From Halorubrum halophilum (GTDB taxonomy: Archaea; Halobacteriota; Halobacteria; Halobacteriales; Haloferacaceae), in the NCBI RefSeq assembly GCF_000739595.1, contig NZ_BBJP01000030.1:109420-173419 (forward strand): a stretch of DNA of 64,000 nucleotides, given 5' to 3'. Both the position numbers and the translations under genes were made by a program. The number at the start of each line of letters is the position of its first letter. Positions within the stretch are counted from its first letter, which is position 1. This document shows positions 47,256-56,100 of this stretch, piece after piece. Under the pieces are notes generated by a model. It did no database searches. It was given only the letters and a program-made list of their open reading frames with translations, and was not told the DNA's origin.

Positions 47256-48820
47256 TGGTGAAGTTTCCGTCTGAAGTAGTAGCGCGTCGCGATACCGACC
47301 GCGTAGAAGACCAACACGACGAGCAGCAGCGTCAGCGCCAGTCCCCACGCGTACTCCTGTGGGTTCTGGATGTTCCCGCTCAGCCCCGCCGTGATGAGCG
47401 CGTACAACTGATACGGCAGCGCACTCGTCGCCTCCAACAACGCGGGGTTGCTGACGAACGGTGGTGACGCGCTCAGCTGAAAGCCGCTCAACACATTGGG
47501 GGCAGCCGATTTCGCCGGGAGGACGCCACCGCCCATGGTCAGCAGGATAGGGGCGGTTTCGCCGGCGATGCGTCCGACACCGAGGATGACGCCGGTGGTC
47601 ACTCCCGGAATCGCCGCGGGGAGGACGACGCTGCGGATCGTCTGCCACTTGGAGACACCGAGCGCCGCGCTGGCGTCACGGTATTCGTCGGGTACCGCGA
47701 GTATCGCCTCTCGGCTCGTGATCAACACCAACGGTAACAGCATGAACCCGAGCGTCAACATTCCGGCTATCAGCGATTTCTGATTGCCGAAGCGCGGGAT
47801 CAGGAAGGCGGCACCGAACAGGCCGAACACGATGCTCGGCGTGCTCCAGAGGCCGTTGGTCGCCACCTCGACGGCACCCGTGAACCGGCCTTGTTCGGCG
47901 TATTCGCTGAGGAACACGGCGGCGCCGACGCCGGTCGGCACGGCGAAGAGAACGGCACCGATGACCAACCAGACCGTCCCGACGAGCGCGGGGAACACGC
48001 CTGCGATATCGGCCAACAGCCCGGCACCGTTGGTCAGGAACGGCCAGCTGATGAGAGCCGCACCACCGACACCGAACCCGTTGAACAGCCCGGGAAGCCC
48101 ATTCACTGTGACGAACCCGACGAGCCCGATGAGGACGACCAGTATCGAGCAGACGACGAGGTAGATGAGCACGTACGCACCGACGTTCCGTCCCCGAGCG
48201 CCGAACCCGCCGTACGCTTTCGCGGCGCTCCAACCGGCCACCAGCGAGGCGAACAACACGATCAGCGGAACGACGGTATCGCCGAACAGCGCCGCGTTGT
48301 ACCCGACCAGCACCTGCTTCCACCCGGGGCCGACGACGCCGGTGACGAGGAACAGGCCGCAAAGGCCAGCGACGGCCCCCGCAGGGACCGTCGATCCGAT
48401 ATCTTCGCGGGGGAACGCGGTCGCCGCGAACGCGATCCCGCCGAGGATCACCCCGACTCCGAGCCGGCCGCCGGTCCCGAACCCGACCGCTCCCGACACG
48501 ATCGCGCCCACGGCGAACCAGATCCCCGTGAACGCGGCCGCGGCGACGATCCCCGCGCTGGGTTGGGGTGCCGCGTCAACGTACCCGAACCGTGAGGCGA
48601 CCCCGAAACCAACGACTGACGCTCCGAGCGCGAGTAGCACCGCGCCAAACGCCACCGACAGTTCGAAGCCGGCAACGGGGTCGTCGATCGTGACAACGCC
48701 CAGCAGTGCCGCCAAGCCGACCGCAAACGCGACTCCGGAGAGCCCGACCGCAGTTCCGGCGACGGCCTCGTACAGCGTGCGGTCGTCCCGGACGAGCACA
48801 CTCTGGGTCGCGCGGCTCAT
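47252..48820 (-). CDS. pstA: Phosphate ABC transporter permease PstA
   Basis: A 522-residue permease. The C-terminal 290 residues are the usual PstA module with about six helices and the EAA-like loop [24 protein letters not shown]. The N-terminal 230 residues add several extra hydrophobic helices not present in bacterial PstA, as in other haloarchaeal versions. It pairs with PstC in the membrane. The start overlaps pstC's stop by 4 bases. Confidence 0.93.
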   Translation of the reverse strand: MSRATQSVLVRDDRTLYEAVAGTAVGLSGVAFAVGLAALLGVVTIDDPVAGFELSVAFGAVLLALGASVVGFGVASRFGYVDAAPQPSAGIVAAAAFTGIWFAVGAIVSGAVGFGTGGRLGVGVILGGIAFAATAFPREDIGSTVPAGAVAGLCGLFLVTGVVGPGWKQVLVGYNAALFGDTVVPLIVLFASLVAGWSAAKAYGGFGARGRNVGAYVLIYLVVCSILVVLIGLVGFVTVNGLPGLFNGFGVGGAALISWPFLTNGAGLLADIAGVFPALVGTVWLVIGAVLFAVPTGVGAAVFLSEYAEQGRFTGAVEVATNGLWSTPSIVFGLFGAAFLIPRFGNQKSLIAGMLTLGFMLLPLVLITSREAILAVPDEYRDASAALGVSKWQTIRSVVLPAAIPGVTTGVILGVGRIAGETAPILLTMGGGVLPAKSAAPNVLSGFQLSASPPFVSNPALLEATSALPYQLYALITAGLSGNIQNPQEYAWGLALTLLLVVLVFYAVGIATRYYFRRKLHQ

Positions 48821-49941
48821 TCGACACCTCCCAGACGGCGACGCATACGCGCCTCGATGTACTGTGAGCCGATACTCAGACACAACACGGTCACGAACAG
48901 GACGACGCCAGCAGCGAACAGCGCGCTCTCGTGGACACCGTTCGCGCTGCCGTAGCCGCGAGCGATGAGCGATGTGAGCGTCTCGTAGCCGTAAAAGACG
49001 TTCACGAGCGGCTCGCTGATCCGCGGAATCCCGGCCAACATCACCGTCGCAGCCATCGTCTCGCCGATGGCTCGACCGACACCGAGGAGGACGGCCGCTG
49101 AGACACCCGAGAACGCGGCGGGAAGCGTGATCGAGGTCATCGACTGCCAGTCGGTCGCCCCGAGCGCGAGCGACCCGTCTTTCATCACGTCCGGGACGCT
49201 CGTGAGCGCGTCCTCGGCCACGGAGACGACCGTCGGCAACGCCATCAGCCCGACAACAATCCCGACGAACAGATACGTTGAGCCGCCGTTGAGGGCGAAC
49301 GCGCCGCCCGCCCACGGGTTGATAATGGTGAACCCGATGAACCCGTAGACGATCGAGGGAATTCCCGCCAGTATCTCGATGCCCGGCTTGACGAGCTCGC
49401 GGACTCGCGGCGGTGCGATCTCAGCGATGAACAGCGCCGCGGCGACGCCGAGCGGGGCCGCCACGAGCGTCGCGATGGTGGTCACCATTACCGTCCCGTG
49501 AATCATCGGGAGCAGCGAGTAGCGAACGGGCTCCGAGACGGCGTCCCAACGGGCCTGTGTGAACATTCCGAGTCCCGGAACGGAGACGCCGAACACGCTC
49601 GCCGTCTCGTACTGAAACGCCGGAATCGATTCGGCGAAGATGAACACGACGATGAGCCCGAGGGTCACGAGCGTCACCGTCGTCATCGCGAAGGTGACCG
49701 CGCGGGCGACGAGCGCCTGATGACGCGCCCAGCCGTAGCCGGTGGCAATCAGGAACGCGCCGAGCGGAACGGCGGTCCACGGCGACGCCAGGAGGAACCC
49801 GACGAACGCGGCCAGTAGCGACCCCATCGACACGAGGACCACTGCCAGCGCCTCCGGGTCGGTGTCATCGACGAACTCCTGCGTTCTGGTCAGCCGTCGC
49901 TCGATGCTAGCGCGCCAATCGGTTTGGGGGGTAAGTGACAT
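48817..49941 (-). CDS. pstC: Phosphate ABC transporter permease PstC
   Basis: A 374-residue permease with about eight transmembrane helices. The binding-protein-dependent permease loop appears as MKDGSLALGATDWQSMTSITLP and, with the family sequence PLGVAAALFIAE and GIPSIVYGFIG, identifies PstC. It sits directly after pstS with 45 bases between them. The N-terminal 30 residues are charged and cytoplasmic. Confidence 0.95.
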   Translation of the reverse strand: MSLTPQTDWRASIERRLTRTQEFVDDTDPEALAVVLVSMGSLLAAFVGFLLASPWTAVPLGAFLIATGYGWARHQALVARAVTFAMTTVTLVTLGLIVVFIFAESIPAFQYETASVFGVSVPGLGMFTQARWDAVSEPVRYSLLPMIHGTVMVTTIATLVAAPLGVAAALFIAEIAPPRVRELVKPGIEILAGIPSIVYGFIGFTIINPWAGGAFALNGGSTYLFVGIVVGLMALPTVVSVAEDALTSVPDVMKDGSLALGATDWQSMTSITLPAAFSGVSAAVLLGVGRAIGETMAATVMLAGIPRISEPLVNVFYGYETLTSLIARGYGSANGVHESALFAAGVVLFVTVLCLSIGSQYIEARMRRRLGGVE

Positions 49942-49986
49942 ATAATGGGGTCGGGCCGCGAAGCGAACGTCCGCGCGGCCGAGGAG

Positions 49987-51204
49987 TTACGCCTGATCGG
50001 GGAGCTTCTCGCGTTCGGCCTCGATGTCCGAGGTCGGCAGCGTGATGTAGTTGACGTCCTCGACGAACGTCTGCTGGCCGAACTCGGTCAGGAACATGTT
50101 GAGGAAGGCGGCCTCGCGCATGTCCGTGCCATCGGGCGTCTCGTCGTTGATCCGGGTGTACATGTGCAGGTCGCGGTTCAGCGGGTACTCAGAGTCGAAG
50201 ATGGTGTTCTCGGCGTCGGCGTCCGGCTCGAACAGCGTCCCCTCGAACTCGATGCCGATCGCTTGGATACCCGACCCGGAGAACGCCAGCGCCATGTAGC
50301 CGATGGCGTTGTCGTTGTCTTGGAGCACCTGCTGGACCTGCTGATTCTGTCCGAAGCGACTGTCGACATCCATCGGCGCGTCGGCGTCGCCGAGCATGTT
50401 CAGCCGGAACGAGGTGTCCGTGCCCGACCCCTCTGCGCGGCCGACCACGAATATCTCGCTGTCCGGGCCGCCGACCTCGCTCCAGTTGGTGATGTCGCCT
50501 TGGTAGATGCCGCGGATCTGCTCGCCGGTGAGCTGTTCGACACCGGCGTCGTAGATGGCCTGACTCACGAACACCGGCTGTCCGTCGCGGCCGACGACGT
50601 GGTCGACGTAGTTCTCGTCTCGCTCCTCTTCGCTGATGTCGAGCTCCGCCGTGATCGGTCCGGAAGAATTCCCGATGTCGACGAGCCCGTCTCGAACCGC
50701 CTCGCAGCCGGTTCCCGAGTGGCTCAGCGCGACGCGGGTGGCGAACGGCGGGTTCGACCGTTCACCAGACGCCTCGAAGCCGTACAGGCTGGCGAAGTAG
50801 TCGGCGATGTTCATGTCGGTCTCGATCTGGTCCCACCCGGCGACCGACGACTCGTCGTTGGCCCCCCAGTACTCGCCGTCACTCGCCGGTGAGTTCGAGT
50901 TCCAGTAGGAGCTCCCCTTGTTCGAGATGGGGTACACTGTCGACGACCCTTCGGCCGTCACTGTCGCCGTGCTCACCGACTCGGACTCCGTCGAATCGGC
51001 TTCTTCACTCTCGCCCTCGGCGTCGCTGCCGTCGCTGCCGGCGCTGCCGGCGCTGCCGGCGCTGCCATCACCGCCATCGCCGCCGCTGTTGTTCCCGCTA
51101 TCGCCACTACACCCAGCGAGGCCGGCCGCCCCGACCGCGGCCGACGTGAGCAGATACTTTCGACGTGATACCGTGTCCGCCTGACGCCCCGAATCACGTG
51201 ACAT
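49987..51204 (-). CDS. pstS: Phosphate-binding lipoprotein PstS (Tat-exported)
   Basis: A 405-residue extracellular phosphate-binding protein. The Tat signal SRRKYLLTSAAVGAAGLAGC ends in a lipobox, so it is exported folded and lipid-anchored, the normal haloarchaeal route. A Gly/Ser/Asp linker (GSAGSAGSAGSDGSD) precedes the binding domain, with phosphate-contact loops AEGSSTVYPIS, SHSGTGCEAV, DIGNSSGPIT and RAEGSGTDTSFRL. It is the first gene of pstSCAB-phoU. Confidence 0.96.
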   Translation of the reverse strand: MSRDSGRQADTVSRRKYLLTSAAVGAAGLAGCSGDSGNNSGGDGGDGSAGSAGSAGSDGSDAEGESEEADSTESESVSTATVTAEGSSTVYPISNKGSSYWNSNSPASDGEYWGANDESSVAGWDQIETDMNIADYFASLYGFEASGERSNPPFATRVALSHSGTGCEAVRDGLVDIGNSSGPITAELDISEEERDENYVDHVVGRDGQPVFVSQAIYDAGVEQLTGEQIRGIYQGDITNWSEVGGPDSEIFVVGRAEGSGTDTSFRLNMLGDADAPMDVDSRFGQNQQVQQVLQDNDNAIGYMALAFSGSGIQAIGIEFEGTLFEPDADAENTIFDSEYPLNRDLHMYTRINDETPDGTDMREAAFLNMFLTEFGQQTFVEDVNYITLPTSDIEAEREKLPDQA

Positions 51205-51300
51205 CAGGTGTTTGGAGACGAGAGTCTATTAAACAGCTTTATAATAGATTACTATACGTCTCATCTCCAGTATCGCGCGGCCACTATCGAATAGTATCAG
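51205..51300 (-). promoter_or_regulatory. pst operon promoter region
   Basis: The minus strand before the pstS ATG contains two TATA-like elements: ATTATAAAG centred near 51241 and GTTTAATAG centred near 51230, the latter 26 bases from the ATG. Between them and upstream are AT-rich CTATAC/TATAGT repeats. Haloarchaeal pst promoters are known to be phosphate-starvation induced, but the exact control element cannot be identified by eye. The rest of the gap to 51621 holds no supported gene. Confidence 0.5.
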
Positions 51301-51621
51301 TTGCTACCGATATTGACTGATATATAGTAAAACGATCTTCCTGATGAGCCCGACGTATCGAACCCAGATCTAGACGTTCCGGTTGCTCCGGGCAAAAGTG
51401 GCGAAAACAGAGAGAAGATCACATCTATGGCGTATCCATCTTTGTCGAGGAAATATCTGTGAGAAAGCGGGTATGACGGGCGCTACATCGGCTGTCGAAC
51501 GAATCGACCTTTCAGGCGTGAGACAGTCGAAATCGCCGTCCTGAAAACGGTGATTTCTGATATCACTCACCCGCCTCATCATAGCAACATCTACACTGGT
51601 GCAGTATCGAGATTGGAGCGA

Positions 51622-52110
51622 ATGGCCGACTCGTTGTGGTACCCGTCCGTCGAAGATGTCGTCGTCATCCACGACGACGTCGTCGCGGAGTACCCCGACA
51701 CGCCCGCCGGTGTTCGATCGCGTGGTGATATCGAATTCGCGTTGAACTACATCGAAGCGGGCAGTTTCGGTTCCGCACCGGACACCATCCACGAGAAGGC
51801 GTATCACCTCCTCCGGCTCCTCGTCGCCAATCACCCGTTCGTCGATGCGAACAAACGGACTGCGCTCAACGTGACGGTCGTCTTCTACTTCCTCAACGGG
51901 TACCGGTTCGAGTACGACAACGAAGTGAGAACGATCCTGAAAGAGTTCGGCACCGACGAAGCGGCCGTCGATGAGGAGGATACCACCGAGTATCTGCGAT
52001 CCCACACCGAGGAGCTGGATCTGGCCGGTGAGATCGATGAGTGGCGAGACGAACTCGTCCGGTACGGGCTAGACCGGCTGACCGGCGATTCATCGGACCC
52101 GAACGATTAA
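51622..52110 (+). CDS. Doc-type Fic-domain toxin
   Basis: A 162-residue Doc/Fic protein. The active motif HPFVDANKRTALN (about residues 77-89) is the Doc variant HxFx(D/N)ANKR, which phosphorylates EF-Tu in the studied case rather than adding AMP. The N terminus WYPSVEDVVVIHDDVVAEYP is also Doc-like. A Phd-type antitoxin usually precedes doc; the upstream 400 bases contain none I can recognise, and a 46-codon ORF follows instead. The gene marks the start of the accessory region. Confidence 0.85.
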   Translation: MADSLWYPSVEDVVVIHDDVVAEYPDTPAGVRSRGDIEFALNYIEAGSFGSAPDTIHEKAYHLLRLLVANHPFVDANKRTALNVTVVFYFLNGYRFEYDNEVRTILKEFGTDEAAVDEEDTTEYLRSHTEELDLAGEIDEWRDELVRYGLDRLTGDSSDPND

Positions 52111-52135
52111 CGGCCTTCGAAGCGTCCGTTCAGGT

Positions 52136-52276
52136 ATGGCCACCGAGGAAGGGACGGAAACAGCATCTCCGCTTGACAACGTGATGGAGGATATCCGGCG
52201 GGAACTGGTTCGACGGGTTGCAGCCAACGACCGAGATTCGAACCGGGACATCTACGACGCTCTCGAAAACGAATAA
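52136..52276 (+). CDS. Small ORF downstream of the Doc-like toxin
   Basis: 46 codons from ATG 52136 to TAA 52274-52276, product acidic and predicted helical (NVMEDIRRELVRRVAANDRD). It is on the same strand, 25 bases after the toxin. Small helical acidic proteins can be antitoxins, but no family match is recognised. Whether it is expressed is uncertain. Confidence 0.45.
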   Translation: MATEEGTETASPLDNVMEDIRRELVRRVAANDRDSNRDIYDALENE

Positions 52277-52412
52277 CCGGATCCGTTGATATTTCCTGAG
52301 TTAACAGTTTTCTACGGTCTTAGTCGGTCAGTACAGGGCAACACATGTCGTTTAACACGGGATATATTACGGAACGTACGTTCAGAGACCACCAACAGAT
52401 CAGGACGGTGGA

Positions 52413-52628
52413 TCCTCACACAGACGGGTCTGTGTCGTCGCCGAATCCACTGTGAGTCCACACGCTCTCCGCCGTGGTGGGATCACTCACCACCTGAACA
52501 GCGATGTTCCGAAAGAGGTTGTCAGTGATCGTGCGAATGTGACACCGGGCGTTCTTGACGAGCATTATGACCGGCGGAGTCAGCGTGAGAAGATGGAGCA
52601 GCGGCGGGGATATCTCAGCAATATCTGA
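52413..52628 (+). pseudogene. C-terminal remnant of a tyrosine integrase
   Basis: In the frame ending with TGA 52626-52628, the plus strand encodes SPHALRRGGITHHLNSDVPK, then VVSDRANVTPGVLDEHYDRR and SQREKMEQRRGYLSNI. This is the end of a haloarchaeal phage/plasmid tyrosine integrase: the HxxR-type box (HALRR) and the nucleophile Tyr in EHYDRRS. No complete N-terminal or core part precedes it and no good start codon exists. It is therefore a decayed integrase marking an old insertion. Confidence 0.7.
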
Positions 52629-52670
52629 TTTGCCGTAATGGTTATTTCCACACAATTTCAACACAATAGT

Positions 52671-52949
52671 ATGTCCGAAGCCAGTTCGCCGCCCGAAAAA
52701 ACGACGGTCAATATTCGAATGACGGAGACGTTTCTCGCCGATGTCGACGCAACGTGGGAAGACCTCGGGTACAACAGCCGTAGCGAGTTCGTCCGCGATG
52801 TACTTCGTGACGCGGTGAAACATCCCGAATTCAACCGCGCGGATCTCAAGGCGATCGCTGCAAGCGAAGTCCACGTTAAGGAAGGTCAAACACACTCCAG
52901 CGAGGATGTCAAAGCAGAGTATGGACGTGAAGATGCGAGTGATCGATGA
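52671..52949 (+). CDS. Ribbon-helix-helix antitoxin-like regulator
   Basis: A 92-residue CopG-type ribbon-helix-helix protein. The DNA-binding strand TTVNIRMTETFLADVD is followed by helices containing LGYNSRSEFVRDVLRDAVK, the classic pattern. The charged C terminus is the usual toxin-wrapping part. ATG 52671 is preferred over an upstream in-frame ATG at 52638. Its stop overlaps the ATG of a truncated ORF at 52946. Confidence 0.82.
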   Translation: MSEASSPPEKTTVNIRMTETFLADVDATWEDLGYNSRSEFVRDVLRDAVKHPEFNRADLKAIAASEVHVKEGQTHSSEDVKAEYGREDASDR

Positions 52950-53032
52950 GCGAGAAATGGGACTGGGAGCTCATTGACTGGTCGAAGCGACAACTCACCG
53001 TAAGTGATTGTCTGGAGGTACGAACGCAGTGA
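52946..53032 (+). pseudogene. Probable toxin remnant after the RHH antitoxin
   Basis: A 28-codon ORF starting MSEKWDWELIDWSKRQL with a 4-base ATGA overlap with the antitoxin gene. Haloarchaeal RelE-type toxins commonly begin MSE-x-WDWE, and the position and overlap fit. The frame stops at 53030-53032, far short of the about 90 residues of a RelE, so the toxin seems to have been cut down. Identification is by position and the short N terminus only. Confidence 0.45.
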
Positions 53033-53146
53033 ATCAACTATCGTGTTCTTCGAAGAACCGGAGAGTAGGCTCTTCCTAATACCACTACACTAGCTAGAAA
53101 GATATATCCATACTGGCCTATCTATACATCCCATCCGACTTCTATC

Positions 53147-56100
53147 ATGAGTGAGCAGACGTTTGTATGCGACGAGTGCCAGCGGACACTGCCGCGGTGG
53201 ATGAAGCACGAGGGCCGTACCTGTACGCAGTGCGCTGATAATGCGGATGCTAACTGGGACGAGCCAGCTACATCTGGGGATGCCAATGACACGGCAGACA
53301 CGGGTAATCCGGAAGGCGAGGGCACTGTCGGCTCACTCCTTGATACCCCTTCGGAGCAGGAAGCTAACGATACCGCGTCTGACTCGGAGACGGCCACAGG
53401 GAGCCACATCGTGGCGCCGATGTGGGACACTACCCTCGATACCGGGACAATCGAGCGTGCGACCGATCAGACGGCCACCACAACAGACGAGACTGAGACG
53501 GCGTCCAACCCGCTCGATAAGAAAATCAACAGTTGGAAGGAACAGCTCCTAGATTTGACGCGGCGGAGCAACCTCGTCAATTTCTCGGCAACGAAAACGA
53601 AGTCACTTCCGTTCCATCGTGCTGACCCACTCACGGTTGCGAACACGATCTTCAACCGTGACCCCCTCTACATTCGCCGTTCAGCACAAGACGAGGAGGG
53701 TGGTTCACCCGCAGACCCGGACACGCTGGGGACGGACGAGGTGGCATCTATTCGGGCAAACGGCGCGACAGAGAATTCACTCAACAACATTCGCCTGCGA
53801 GAGAAACGCTTCCTCCGTGAGCGGGGCGTTGACTCGCTTTTCATAGCGTTCGGGACACTCCGATGGTACGACGTCGACCATAGCGACTCGGAGCTCCGTA
53901 CGCCGCTCTTTCTCGTCCAAGTCACGCTCGAAGAAGAGACGAACCGAAACGCCGACCGTCACGACTACGAGATCACAAGCGAAGATGCCGATGTACAAAT
54001 CAATCCCGCGCTCCGGAAGCTGCTGAGCGCGGAACGCGGTATTCACCTCGCGCCGGATGAGGCCTTCTCGCTTGACGAACTGGAAACGGCGTTCGCATAT
54101 GTTGATGACGTTATCAGCGGCTTTGACCGCTGGCGTATCGCGCCCGAAGTAATACTGGGTATCTTCGACTTCTCGAAGTTCGGCCTCTACGCCGACCTCG
54201 AAGAAAATCGGGAGGCCATCAAAGACGATCCATTAGTCAAAGCGATTAACGGCAATCCCGACGCGTTGCCCGAGCCTGCTGCCACACCGAGTGCGGAGGA
54301 GCTCGACGAACAGGTGTCACCTGCCGATACGTATCAGGTTCTAGACGCCGATTCGAGCCAGCAAGAGGCTATCGAAGCAGCCAAGCGCGGCGTGAGTTTC
54401 GTCCTTCAGGGCCCACCCGGGACTGGCAAAAGTCAGACAATTTCGAACATCATCGCGGAGAAGATGGCTGCCGACGAAACCGTCCTGTTCGTCAGCGAGA
54501 AACAGGCCGCACTCGACGTTGTCAAAGACCGTTTAGACGATAATGATCTCGGGCGTTTCTGTTTGGAGGCCCACGGCGAGAAAGCGAGCAAGAAACAGGT
54601 GCTTGAAGATCTCGGTCGCGAGCTCAACGCCGATCCACTCCAACACCCGCGTGAACGGGATAGTGTCGTCAACAAACTGGAAACGACGAGACGAACGCTC
54701 AATCAGTATAAGGACAAGCTGTTCTACCAACCTGAGGGTCAAGACATAACACCGTACGAAGCGTTTGGGATCGTCTCCAAACGCGATGAGTGTCCCCGCA
54801 TCGATGCCTCGTTTGAACAGCCAACTACGTACAGTCAATCGGAGATCCAGTCGATTGAAGAGCAGCTCGCATCGCTTGCATCCTACGAAGACGAGTTCAA
54901 CCGTGACGGGAACCATCCCTGGCAACACGTCGCTATCTCACGCTGGCAGATTGATACCGCCGAGTCAGTCGAGACGACGATCTCGGAGGCTATTACGACG
55001 CTTGAGGACCTGAAACGAACACGGGAGGCCGCTGAATCGTTCCTCGACACGTCGCTGTCCTCAATAGCGGACCTGAGTGCGGCTGATGATCTCGTTACGT
55101 TACTGGTAGACATGCCGGACGTGGTCCTGACGCCAGAACATCTTGAACGAGACTTCTACGCGCGTAACGATCGTCTTCAGTCTCTCGCGACGAAGAGCCG
55201 TGAACTCACCGAGAAGCGAAGTGATCTCACTGAACACTACGAGGAATCGATCTTTAGTACGGATGCCACCGAACTTCACGGCGAGTTGAGTGGTTACGGT
55301 GTCCTCCGATATGTGAGTCCCTCGTACCGTCGACTCAAAAAACGCATTCTCTCACACGCAGCTGATGGCTACCAGCCGGGTATCGAGGGACTTCGATCGG
55401 ACACGAAGGCGTTGATGCGCGTCGATACCCTCGAAGACGAACTTGAGGAGTACGATGCGATGATGGCCCAACTTGGTCATCTCTACGATGGGCCGACAAC
55501 GGATTGGGAGACAGTATTGGACACCCAGACGTGGGTGGCTGCCGTCGCAGCCAACGATCTCGTAGACGCAGACGTCCTAGATGAGTTAGTCCTCGAACGC
55601 GATGTCGACGAGACAGCTGCGCTTGCGACGCGCCTCGATGGAGTCCTTGGTGACTGGGAGACAGCAAGAAACGATCTCGCGGATGTCTTCGATCTCGACG
55701 CGGTTTCGATTAACGACGCCGATATCGAAACGGCAGCCATGGATGCGGTCGAATTCTGGCTTACCGCTCGATACGATACTATCGAGGAACTGCAGTCGTG
55801 GATTCAGTATCAAGACACACGCGACGATGTTCTGGAGAGTCCGGCGGGTGAATTCCTAGAGCGATACCTTGCAGAAGGTCACGCAGCCGAGACGCTCATC
55901 GATACCTTCAAGCGGAACTTCTACACGGAGTGGCTCCACGAAATATATTCTGAGACCGGCTTCGACTCGTTCAGTGCGACGGAGTACAACGATTTACTCG
56001 AGGAGTTCCGGTATCTCGACCAACAGCAACGCGAGTACGCAAAAGCCGAGATTCAACATCGCGTCACAAATCGACGCCCGCAAACGGAACTCCAGCATGC

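Noticed and set aside
51007..51090. Short tandem repeats (GCTGCCGGC units) as a possible CRISPR or microsatellite
   Set aside because: They lie in frame inside the pstS signal-peptide linker and encode the Ser-Ala-Gly repeat of the protein; there are no spacers.
52286..52528. 80-codon plus-strand ORF before the RHH gene
   Set aside because: It overlaps the integrase remnant in another frame, has no recognisable sequence and odd composition.
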